Below are positions 1-5,545 of a DNA stretch of 6,601 nt, piece by piece (the stretch's first letter is position 1; each line of letters opens with the position of its first letter). A program made the position numbers and the translations under genes. The notes beneath the pieces were generated by a model. That model had not been told where the DNA came from, did no database searches, and worked only from the letters and a program-made list of their open reading frames with translations. Origin of the DNA: an uncultured Lachnospiraceae bacterium (lineage in GTDB: Bacteria; Bacillota; Clostridia; Lachnospirales; Lachnospiraceae); NCBI GenBank assembly GCA_937915975.1, contig CALGGL010000116.1, forward strand, positions 1 to 6,601, in the 5' to 3' direction.

Positions 1-10
1 CCGGAATATA

Positions 11-40
11 ATAAATATCCGAGCCGTATATTTATTTTTT
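11..40 (+). terminator. Candidate intrinsic terminator reading rightward at the left edge
   Basis: An AT-rich stem pairs ATAAATAT (11-18) with ATATTTAT (28-35). One C/T mismatch (19/27) and two closing C-G pairs (20-21 with 25-26) leave a three-base loop. A T-run follows on the plus strand (35-40, partly inside the stem). The orientation suits a plus-strand gene converging on dpaB from outside the window. In the minus direction no T-run follows, so it is a poor terminator for dpaB. The stem is weak, so the call is tentative. Confidence 0.35.
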
Positions 41-44
41 ATTA

Positions 45-623
45 TTAATAAATCACAGGCTGTATCTGAACATTTTCAAGTGCTGCCTTAATTGTTTCTC
101 CAATCTTACTTACATCCGCTATCATTGAATTCGGTTTTTTTATATAATCATCCTGTCCAAACGGTACAAAATATATATTTTTCATAACCATAAGCCTGCC
201 GATATTCTGCAAATTAATTCCCAAAGCATCATTTGTTGATATCGAAATTACCAAAGGACGATTGTTTCTAAGATGCGCTTTTGCAGCCATTAAAACAGGC
301 GTATCCGTAATTCCGTTTGCAAGCTTTGCGATTGTATTTCCCGTACACGGAGCTATGACAAGAACGTCAAACAGCTTATTTGGACCGACTGCCTCGGCTT
401 GCTGTATGGTTGACATCCCCTCTTTTCCCGTAATAGACTTAACCTCTTCTAAAAAATCTTTCGCTTTTGCAAATCTGGTATCCATGTTATATGTGTTAAA
501 TGAAAAAACAGGTGTAATATCCGCACCTTCATCCTTTAGAACTTTTATTTGTGATTTAATTTTATCAAAAGTACAAAATGATCCTGTAATTGCAAATCCG
601 ATATTGCACTCTGATAATTTCAT
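45..623 (-). CDS. dpaB: Dipicolinate synthase subunit B (SpoVFB/DpaB)
   Basis: This is the smaller, flavoprotein-like subunit of dipicolinate synthase. With subunit A it oxidises the lysine-pathway intermediate (dihydrodipicolinate or its 4-hydroxy-tetrahydro form) to dipicolinic acid in the mother cell. The acid is then moved into the forespore core as the calcium chelate. The 192-residue protein is close to the roughly 200 residues of Bacillus SpoVFB. The N-terminus has the nucleotide-fold motif GFAITGSFCTF (residues 9-19). The mid region has the family signature APCTGNTIAKLANGI (91-105), followed by TPV and an AAKAHLRN block near 113-120. The ATG start is preceded by AAGGGG eight bases upstream. 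It lies 36 bp after dpaA in the same direction, so the two are surely co-transcribed. I see no damage. The identification rests on recalled family motifs and on its partner gene next door. Confidence 0.93.
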   Translation of the reverse strand: MKLSECNIGFAITGSFCTFDKIKSQIKVLKDEGADITPVFSFNTYNMDTRFAKAKDFLEEVKSITGKEGMSTIQQAEAVGPNKLFDVLVIAPCTGNTIAKLANGITDTPVLMAAKAHLRNNRPLVISISTNDALGINLQNIGRLMVMKNIYFVPFGQDDYIKKPNSMIADVSKIGETIKAALENVQIQPVIY

Positions 624-659
624 AATAATAACCCCTTATAATTTAGTACGTAAACGAGG

Positions 660-1442
660 TCATTTTAGATTGATATCATTAATAATTGCTTCGGCAATTG
701 CCATACCTGCCTCATACGGGAATTCTTTTCCGGGAATTTGAGGTATCAATTCAGCAAAAATGTTGTTTTCATTGCAATAAGAATAATCAATTCCACCATC
801 TTTCGATGCTATATCAAAAAACATTACGTTTTTAGAAAAGCGTTTTATAAATTCATCATTAAAGATAAGAGATGGTATTGTATTAAATACATAGCTGTAT
901 TTCTCAAAATCAATACAATCTTTATTATTCATATCAACAAATCCAAAATCCGCATCCTCTATTATGCCCTTAAGCTCCTTACGTCTAACCATAACATCAA
1001 CATTTGCACCCGTTTTTTCGTCTGACAAAGCATTTGCTATTGCTTTACCGCAAAAACCGTAGCCTGCCACAAGTGATTTACTGTTATTTAATACCGCGCC
1101 GCTTTTGATTGCATATTTTATAATTCCTTTTGCGGTCAGATAAGCATTTTTTTCAGTAAGCTCATCTATTTTCAGATAGTCCACATATTCAATCTGCATA
1201 AGCTCACATTGATGAATCAGGCGATTGGATAAAGCTCCCGCATAAAGTATCTGTCCAAACTCAAGATAAGGTATTATTCTTCTTGTCATTTTTTCATTGG
1301 CGGGAGGGGCAAGAACAATCAGGGATTTATTGTTGATATATTTTTCTTCCCTATATACATCATATCCGAGTGTATACAGCTTAGAAGCAACATAATCCAT
1401 CCTTTTATCCTCACCGATAACACAAATATTACTGATATTCAA
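660..1442 (-). CDS. dpaA: Dipicolinate synthase subunit A (SpoVFA/DpaA), TTG start
   Basis: This is the NAD(P)-binding subunit of dipicolinate synthase, which makes the dipicolinic acid of the spore core together with DpaB. A TTG start at 1442 gives 260 residues, somewhat shorter than Bacillus SpoVFA (about 297). The N-terminus begins a first nucleotide-fold strand (ICVIG, residues 6-10). A second, classic Rossmann glycine motif GYGFCG sits at 127-132. Conserved blocks then follow: NTIPS (187-191), DIASKDGGIDY (210-220) and a C-terminal PQIPG...AG stretch (234-246), which align by eye with the same blocks of B. subtilis SpoVFA. The frame is open to an ATG at 1517, but a perfect AGGAGGT six bases before the TTG and the family N-terminus both favour the TTG. 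The gene is followed by dpaB after 36 bp. Family knowledge says expression is mother-cell specific (SigK). Confidence 0.93.
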   Translation of the reverse strand: MNISNICVIGEDKRMDYVASKLYTLGYDVYREEKYINNKSLIVLAPPANEKMTRRIIPYLEFGQILYAGALSNRLIHQCELMQIEYVDYLKIDELTEKNAYLTAKGIIKYAIKSGAVLNNSKSLVAGYGFCGKAIANALSDEKTGANVDVMVRRKELKGIIEDADFGFVDMNNKDCIDFEKYSYVFNTIPSLIFNDEFIKRFSKNVMFFDIASKDGGIDYSYCNENNIFAELIPQIPGKEFPYEAGMAIAEAIINDINLK

Positions 1443-1448
1443 ATCTAT

Positions 1449-1455
1449 ACCTCCT
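1449..1455 (-). promoter_or_regulatory. Ribosome binding site that fixes the dpaA TTG start
   Basis: The minus strand reads AGGAGGT here, a full match to the anti-Shine-Dalgarno sequence, six bases before TTG at 1442-1440. No comparable site precedes the upstream in-frame ATG at 1517. The protein starts directly into the family's first beta strand from this TTG. Confidence 0.85.
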
Positions 1456-1466
1456 AACGATACTCT

Positions 1467-1495
1467 ATTATATTCGTTAAATAATAAAATGTGAT
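1467..1495 (-). promoter_or_regulatory. Candidate promoter for dpaAB (SigA-like or SigK-like)
   Basis: On the minus strand a TATAAT (1472-1467) lies 17 bases after ATCACA (1495-1490), which matches TTGACA at four of six positions. The same bases also read AATATAATA (1474-1466). That fits the SigK -10 form CATAnnnTA except for the first C, with CACA 15 bases upstream resembling the loose SigK -35 (mACm). Predicted transcription would begin near 1460, just ahead of the strong ribosome binding site. SigK is expected for dipicolinate synthase genes from other spore formers. The sequence does not decide between the two readings. Confidence 0.4.
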
Positions 1496-1504
1496 GTTTA
1501 AGGT

Positions 1505-1536
1505 GTTTTAAAAACAATAATAAAAGCTTTTATTTA
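1505..1536 (-). terminator. Weak AT-rich hairpin after the dacF-type gene
   Basis: A perfect 16-base palindrome (1519-1534, centred on AAGCTT) begins a few bases after the carboxypeptidase stop codon. On the minus strand it is followed by ATTGTTTTT. The shape is that of an intrinsic terminator, but the stem has only one G-C step at its centre and would be unstable. It may attenuate rather than stop transcription into dpaA. Confidence 0.3.
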
Positions 1537-1539
1537 TTA

Positions 1540-2715
1540 TCAAAGCAGGAAATTATATACCGCCTGTTGAAAATAATATTTATAGTTTATTCTTTCAACA
1601 TCATCAGTATAATATATATTGAAGCTGATATACGGCTCATCATTTATAAACACAATTATACTTCCCGCTATATCATCCTTGTAAACCGGTGCTTCAACAG
1701 CTTCAGGAAGGCACACTTCGTAGCTTACCGTCTCGTAATCAGCCATAATAAGACTAAGCTCGTCTTTAACGTAAAGTGCTACTTCTTCTTTTTTTATTCC
1801 GTTTTTTACTTTGATATTTTCGAGAGGATAATTTTCATCAAAAACCTTTCTTTCTTTGAAATTATCAAATCCATAGTTTAACAAGCCTTTTGAATCAGAC
1901 CATTTATAAGATTTATTATTGGGCCATCCACATCCAAGCAAAGCAACAATAAATGTCCTGTCATCTCTTGTAACAGCACAAACATAACAATAACCTGCAT
2001 CACCTGTAAAGCCGGTTTTCCCGGCAATTACTCCGGACATCATATCAAGAAAAGCGTTTTTATTATTGACGGTAAAACTTCTTTTTTCCTCATAGTCTTT
2101 GAACGAATAGCTCCTTGTCTGACATATTTCTACAAATTCATCTTTTTTTGGAGAATCCATAATACAATATTTCATTATAAGAGCAAGTTCCTTTGCGGTC
2201 GTATGATGCATATCTTTTTCATCACGTGCATCCAGACCGTTCGGTGTAATGAAATATGTATCCGAAAGTCCGATTTCCAATGCTTTCTTATTCATCATAT
2301 CCGCAAAGCCGTTTACATCACCGCCTATATGCTCCGCAATAGCAACCGCAGAATCATTATGACTTTCAAGCATCATCGAATAAATCAAATCCAAAAGACG
2401 ATATTGCTCTCCTTCGCATATTCCAAGCTGCACATCCGGCATTTTGGATGCATATGAGCTAACAGTGACAACATCATCCATATTTCCGTATTCCAATGCT
2501 ATGATTAAAGTCATAATTTTGGTTGTGCTTGCCATTGGTCTTTTCTCATTTTCGTCCTTTCCGTAAAGTACACGACCTGTATCTCCGTCAATTATTGCAG
2601 CCGAAAGAGAATATAATGACGGCTCATTATCATTTGCTCTGATATTAAGTCGATAATAAAAAATATTAACAAATAAAATAACAAGAATCATAATATAGCT
2701 TATGTTCCTTTTCAT
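1540..2715 (-). CDS. dacF: Secreted D-alanyl-D-alanine carboxypeptidase, DacF/PBP5 family (S11)
   Basis: A low-molecular-weight penicillin-binding protein that removes the terminal D-Ala from peptidoglycan stem peptides outside the cytoplasmic membrane and so limits cross-linking. All three active-site motifs of the serine-peptidase S11 family are present: STTK with the nucleophile S63, SHN (118-120) and KTG (233-235). An N-terminal hydrophobic segment (about residues 5-21, after K2 and R3) is a signal peptide or anchor, with possible cleavage near residue 27. The rest (about 290-391) is the beta-rich C-terminal domain of PBP5-like enzymes, ending in an aromatic tail that could touch the membrane. 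The 391 residues match DacF (about 389). A TTG four codons upstream is in frame, but the GGAG site is placed correctly for this ATG. Its position directly before dpaAB suggests a sporulation role. The symbol is by resemblance; a vegetative DacA-like role or a DacB assignment is not excluded. Confidence 0.85.
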   Translation of the reverse strand: MKRNISYIMILVILFVNIFYYRLNIRANDNEPSLYSLSAAIIDGDTGRVLYGKDENEKRPMASTTKIMTLIIALEYGNMDDVVTVSSYASKMPDVQLGICEGEQYRLLDLIYSMMLESHNDSAVAIAEHIGGDVNGFADMMNKKALEIGLSDTYFITPNGLDARDEKDMHHTTAKELALIMKYCIMDSPKKDEFVEICQTRSYSFKDYEEKRSFTVNNKNAFLDMMSGVIAGKTGFTGDAGYCYVCAVTRDDRTFIVALLGCGWPNNKSYKWSDSKGLLNYGFDNFKERKVFDENYPLENIKVKNGIKKEEVALYVKDELSLIMADYETVSYEVCLPEAVEAPVYKDDIAGSIIVFINDEPYISFNIYYTDDVERINYKYYFQQAVYNFLL

Positions 2716-2721
2716 GGCATG

Positions 2722-2725
2722 CTCC
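2722..2725 (-). promoter_or_regulatory. Ribosome binding site that selects the ATG of the carboxypeptidase
   Basis: The minus strand reads TTTTGGAG with the GGAG core here, six bases before ATG 2715. The alternative in-frame TTG at 2727 overlaps this core and has no site of its own, so the shorter protein is preferred. Confidence 0.7.
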
Positions 2726-2743
2726 AAAACCTGATATATTTAT

Positions 2744-2749
2744 ATTATA
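2744..2749 (-). promoter_or_regulatory. Possible -10 element for the carboxypeptidase gene
   Basis: A TATAAT lies on the minus strand within a very AT-rich stretch about 30 bases before the start codon. At the usual distance upstream I see only GTCTAT, which is not a SigA -35. I could not make a convincing match to SigE, SigF or SigG either. The AT-richness of the stretch makes a chance match likely. Confidence 0.2.
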
Positions 2750-2846
2750 TTTAAAAACCATCCATAATAGACTTTTATTAAATCCGCTAAGGACAAAATC
2801 TGCAATATTTTATAAGAAATTCATATAACAATAATCTACTTTTGAA

Positions 2847-2875
2847 TTGAAATTATTAATGTTTTTTAGTATAAT
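2847..2875 (+). promoter_or_regulatory. SigA-type promoter of the HD-GYP gene
   Basis: TTGAAA (2847-2852) and a perfect TATAAT (2870-2875) are separated by exactly 17 bases, the ideal vegetative spacing. The predicted start is near 2882. It leaves a leader of about 26 bases containing GGAG (2893-2896), 11 bases before the ATG. This points to expression in growing cells rather than a sporulation sigma factor. Confidence 0.75.
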
Positions 2876-2907
2876 TACATTATTAATTTTACGGAGAAGA
2901 ATAAGAC

Positions 2908-4023
2908 ATGAAATCATTATTTGCATCAGAACTTCAGGAAGGTATGGTAACAGCTGCTGATACATACACGGACCAGGGCTATCTTGTTGTGCCCAAGGAT
3001 ACGGTTTTAACAAAAAATCTGATTAACAGAATTATTAATAATAATGTTCTTACTGTTGAGATTACAGGTGAGGAAATTATTACAAAAAAACCCGAATCTG
3101 CCGATTCGGGGGAAAACAAGCTATTGCTCACAGGAAATTTCATCGATATATCGAAGTCTGTGGATACTACTACCAAGCAGTATCAGATGTTTAAAAAAGC
3201 ATATGACAGCAATATAGAAAACCTAAGTGATAAAATTAATGATGTTGTTTATAAAAATGCACCTATTGATGTTGACGATATGCTCGAAAATACTTTGGAG
3301 ATTGTTAAATCCACCAATTCTCCTTTAAGTATTTTCACTATGCTTTCAACACTTAAAAATTATGATGATTCAACATTCAATCATTCATTGAATGTTTCTC
3401 TTATTTGTAATATATTCGGACATTGGCTTAATTTTAAAGAAAAAGATATAGAGCTTTTAACCGCATGCGGACTCTTTCATGATATAGGTAAGCTGCTTAT
3501 ACCTCAGGAGATAATAAAAAAGCCGGGAAAGCTTACTGATGAAGAATTTGCGATAATAAAGACACATCCCAAAAGAGGTTATGACCTTCTTAAAACAAAA
3601 AATGTCGATCCTCATATTCAGATGTCTGCACTTATGCATCACGAAAAATGTGACGGTTCCGGTTATCCTATGGGCTTAACCGGTGAAAAAATAGATTGGT
3701 GTGCCAAAATAGTAACTATAGCGGATATATATGAAGCCATGACTGCAAAACGTGTTTACAGAGGTCCTCTAAGTCCGTTTAAGGTTATTAGTATGTTTGA
3801 GGATGACGGCTTAAAAAAATACGAGCCTCAGTATATACTTACATTCCTTGAACATGTCGTTAACAGCTATGTAAATTGTCGAGTTAAATTAAGCAACGGC
3901 GCTGAAGGTGATGTAATCTTTATTAATAAGGTTAATCTTTCAAAGCCGCTTATTAAAACCGTCGATAATAATTTCATAGATCTTTCAAAGGCATCAGATC
4001 TTTCCATAGAGAGTATATTGTAA
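2908..4023 (+). CDS. HD-GYP domain cyclic-di-GMP phosphodiesterase, putative
   Basis: Likely a metal-dependent hydrolase of cyclic di-GMP, acting in the cytoplasm. The 371-residue protein has no membrane segment. Residues 1-55 form the small N-terminal module common in clostridial HD-GYP proteins (LxEGMVxAxDxxxxxGxLVVPKxTxLT). A hydrophilic linker and helical region (about 60-150) follow, then the HD-GYP domain (about 153-305). Its hallmarks are all present: H159, the HD pair H191-D192 with K195, H220, the HHExxDGxGYP block at 244-254, and D273 in IADIYEAMT. The C-terminal 60 residues are a beta-rich tail seen in relatives. The fourth residue before H159 is Ser, where enzymes of the tri-metal class (PmGH-like) carry Glu, so a two-metal site is more likely. 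No receiver, PAS or GAF sensor domain is attached. The gene points away from the carboxypeptidase and converges on scpB. Substrate specificity is inferred from motifs only. Confidence 0.9.
   Translation: MKSLFASELQEGMVTAADTYTDQGYLVVPKDTVLTKNLINRIINNNVLTVEITGEEIITKKPESADSGENKLLLTGNFIDISKSVDTTTKQYQMFKKAYDSNIENLSDKINDVVYKNAPIDVDDMLENTLEIVKSTNSPLSIFTMLSTLKNYDDSTFNHSLNVSLICNIFGHWLNFKEKDIELLTACGLFHDIGKLLIPQEIIKKPGKLTDEEFAIIKTHPKRGYDLLKTKNVDPHIQMSALMHHEKCDGSGYPMGLTGEKIDWCAKIVTIADIYEAMTAKRVYRGPLSPFKVISMFEDDGLKKYEPQYILTFLEHVVNSYVNCRVKLSNGAEGDVIFINKVNLSKPLIKTVDNNFIDLSKASDLSIESIL
3084..3110 (-). terminator. Terminator-shaped hairpin in antisense orientation inside the HD-GYP gene
   Basis: CCCGAATC (3091-3098) and GATTCGGG (3103-3110) form a perfect eight-base stem with a four-base TGCC loop. 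Seven A residues on the plus strand (3084-3090) become a T-run directly after the stem on the minus strand. The layout is a textbook intrinsic terminator for transcripts running leftward, against the gene. It encodes residues about 59-68 of the linker, a region with little sequence constraint. No gene needs it nearby; it could stop antisense or read-through transcripts before they reach the carboxypeptidase promoter. Confidence 0.5.
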
Positions 4024-4066
4024 AAAAAATGTCATGGGACAATTCCTGTCCTCATGACATTTTTTT
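4022..4066. terminator. Bidirectional intrinsic terminator between HD-GYP gene and scpB
   Basis: ATGTCATG (4029-4036) plus GGACA (4037-4041) pair with TGTCC (4047-4051) and CATGACAT (4053-4060), with a five-base loop and one bulged T at 4052. Eight A residues precede the stem (4022-4029) and seven T residues follow it (4060-4066), so it works on both strands. The HD-GYP stop codon (4021-4023) and the scpB stop codon (4065-4067) both abut or overlap it, so the two convergent genes share one compact terminator. Confidence 0.9.
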
Positions 4067-4640
4067 ATGTCTCAACCTTAATATTAACTTCTTCCATGGC
4101 CTGTTGGCGGAAGTCTTCTATTTTTTCCTGAGAAATAACCGGAAGATCATCCATAGACTCTACTCCGAAGCTTCTTAAGAAATCCTCGGTTGTACCAAAA
4201 AGAATCGGTCTTCCTATAGCATCAAGTCTTCCTACTTCGGTTATAAGATTATATTCAACCAGCTTATTAATTGCATGAACACAGGATACACCGCGAATCG
4301 CTTCAATCTCCTGCCTTGTAATAGGCTGCTTATAGGCTACTATGGAAAGTGTCTCCATAAGAGTATCTGTAAGTGTATGTTTTTTCGGCATATTTACAAG
4401 CTTTGACAAAACATCATAATACTCGTTTTTGGTACATAGCTGATATGAGTCTTCAAGTCTTACAAGCTTAATACCCCTGTCTTCGTTATCATACTTATCC
4501 ATCATATTTGTTAATATTTTTTCTAAAGTGGGTTCGTCAATTTCAAGAGCTTTTGCAAGCTCCTTAATAGGAACAGCCTCCCCCATCGAAAAAAGTATAG
4601 CTTCGACAGAAGCTTCAAGCTTTGTTACGCTTTCTTCCAT
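4065..4640 (-). CDS. scpB: Segregation and condensation protein B (ScpB)
   Basis: ScpB is the paired winged-helix (kite) subunit of the SMC-ScpAB condensin. It dimerises and binds the middle of ScpA to control SMC loading and chromosome compaction on the nucleoid. The 191 residues match the usual length (about 190-200). Visible family motifs are EAILF (13-17) at the start of the first winged helix, then METLSIVAYKQPITRQEIE (95-113) and IRGV (115-118) in the second. LITEVGR (132-138) and GRPILFGTT (143-151) follow, and FLRSFGVESMDDLP (154-167) closes the conserved region. The ATG is preceded by GGAGG nine bases upstream, inside the 29-bp gap after scpA, so the pair is translated from one message. 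The gene ends at the shared terminator with no further gene behind it. Confidence 0.96.
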   Translation of the reverse strand: MEESVTKLEASVEAILFSMGEAVPIKELAKALEIDEPTLEKILTNMMDKYDNEDRGIKLVRLEDSYQLCTKNEYYDVLSKLVNMPKKHTLTDTLMETLSIVAYKQPITRQEIEAIRGVSCVHAINKLVEYNLITEVGRLDAIGRPILFGTTEDFLRSFGVESMDDLPVISQEKIEDFRQQAMEEVNIKVET

Positions 4641-4669
4641 CCTTTGTATCCTCCAAAATATCTCTTGAT

Positions 4670-5422
4670 TTAATCAACCTCGAGTGAATCAATAATTATA
4701 TCACCAAAGAGTCCATCCTGCTTAATAACTATATGCCCTACCTTCATAAGCTCAAGTATGGCAAGGAAGGTTACGATTATAGTCTGTCTTGAACGTCCCG
4801 TTTCCAAAAGTGTCCGGAAATTAATTCCCTTAAGTCCCCGGATAGTGGTTCTTATCTCATCCATCTTGTCCTCGATATTAACCTCTTCCTTTTCGATGGT
4901 TCCGAATTTACTTCTTATCGGGTCAACTCTGTCGACGGTACGCTTCATAACCTCATTAAATATTGCATTTAACTGTGCAAGCGTTGTATCTCCTATAACC
5001 TCAGCAGGATCTATCTCCTCCTTAAAGTTTTTTACCTCATCCGGTATAGAAGGAGCCTTATAATAGTTTTTAAATGCATCAAGCTCCATATCCTTAAGCT
5101 CATAAGAGGCATATTTATACATCTTATATTCTAAAAGTCTTCTTACAAGCTCGGAACGAGGGTCCTCCTCTTCCTCTTCTTCCTCATGCTTTGGAAGGAG
5201 CATCTTGGCTTTGATACTGAGCAAAGTACCCGCCATAACCAAAAACTCACTCATTACATCCAGATTTTCTTCCTGCATTCTTGCTACATAGTCAAGATAT
5301 TGTTCTGTAATATCCGCAATCGGTATATCAAATATATTAAATTTATTCTTTTCAATCAAATGAAGCAGAAGGTCAAGCGGTCCTTCAAACTCATTTATCT
5401 TATATTCGGGTTTTTCAATCAT
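4670..5422 (-). CDS. scpA: Segregation and condensation protein A (ScpA)
   Basis: ScpA is the kleisin of bacterial condensin. It bridges the SMC dimer and carries the ScpB dimer, and is needed for chromosome organisation and segregation. The 250 residues equal the B. subtilis protein in length. The N-terminal SMC-neck-binding domain is clear: FEGPLDLLLHLI (12-23), DIPIADITEQYLDY (32-45) and FLVMAGTLLSIKAKMLLP (60-77). A glutamate run (80-86, then D87) makes the usual acidic linker. The C-terminal winged helix that binds the SMC head includes SRQTIIVTFLAILELMK (211-227) and DGLFGDIII (236-244). The ATG follows GAGG by seven bases, and the protein begins at the family's normal N-terminus. It is the first gene of the scpAB pair, after a candidate promoter and hairpin leader. 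Confidence 0.96.
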   Translation of the reverse strand: MIEKPEYKINEFEGPLDLLLHLIEKNKFNIFDIPIADITEQYLDYVARMQEENLDVMSEFLVMAGTLLSIKAKMLLPKHEEEEEEEDPRSELVRRLLEYKMYKYASYELKDMELDAFKNYYKAPSIPDEVKNFKEEIDPAEVIGDTTLAQLNAIFNEVMKRTVDRVDPIRSKFGTIEKEEVNIEDKMDEIRTTIRGLKGINFRTLLETGRSRQTIIVTFLAILELMKVGHIVIKQDGLFGDIIIDSLEVD

Positions 5423-5473
5423 AACTTTTCCTCAAGAATAACATATCATGTCTTTGCCACGATACGCTTATTC

Positions 5474-5514
5474 GCAAAATGCCGCTACATGCTTTGCATG
5501 TAGCGTCGCTTTGC
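5474..5514 (-). repeat. Inverted repeat (hairpin) between spoIVA and scpA
   Basis: CGCTACATGC (5483-5492) and GCATGTAGCG (5496-5505) are perfect inverted repeats around a three-base TTT. Beyond a four-by-four internal loop the flanks GCAAA (5474-5478) and TTTGC (5510-5514) pair again. GCTTTGC occurs twice (5491-5497, 5508-5514). Read leftward, only four T residues follow the stem (in GCATTTTGC), so as a spoIVA terminator it is imperfect. If the promoter at 5517-5545 is used, the hairpin sits at the very 5' end of the scpAB message. It could also be a copy of a dispersed intergenic repeat. Confidence 0.7.
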
Positions 5515-5516
5515 TA

Positions 5517-5545
5517 ATTATAACCTATCTCAAATAATAATGCAA
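5517..5545 (-). promoter_or_regulatory. Candidate SigA promoter for scpAB
   Basis: On the minus strand a perfect TATAAT (5522-5517) stands 17 bases after TTGCAT (5545-5540), which keeps the TTG of the -35 consensus. The -35 lies within the last codons of spoIVA. Transcription would start near 5510. A separate vegetative promoter makes sense, because scpAB is needed in growth while spoIVA is expressed only in the mother cell. Confidence 0.5.

Noticed and set aside
262..741. Plus-strand open frame of 159 codons opposite dpaB and the end of dpaA
   Set aside because: It lies antisense to two well-recognised genes, has no ribosome binding site that I can see, and its product resembles no family. 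It is a shadow frame.
2716..2907. Search for a riboswitch or small RNA in the divergent gap
   Set aside because: The 192 bp are very AT-rich and hold the HD-GYP promoter and a possible -10 for the other gene. I see no structured leader or terminator.
3143..3154. Twelve-base perfect palindrome TCGATATATCGA in the HD-GYP gene
   Set aside because: It is short and AT-centred, inside coding sequence and far from a promoter. Chance is an adequate explanation.
3978..4004. Direct repeat AGATCTTTC (3978-3986 and 3996-4004) at the end of the HD-GYP gene
   Set aside because: It encodes two similar Asp-Leu-Ser tripeptides and is too short to mean an attachment site or duplication.
5186..5503. Plus-strand open frame of 105 codons opposite scpA and running into the hairpin
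   Set aside because: It is antisense to the conserved N-terminal domain of ScpA and its translation is low-complexity, typical of a shadow of an AT-rich gene.
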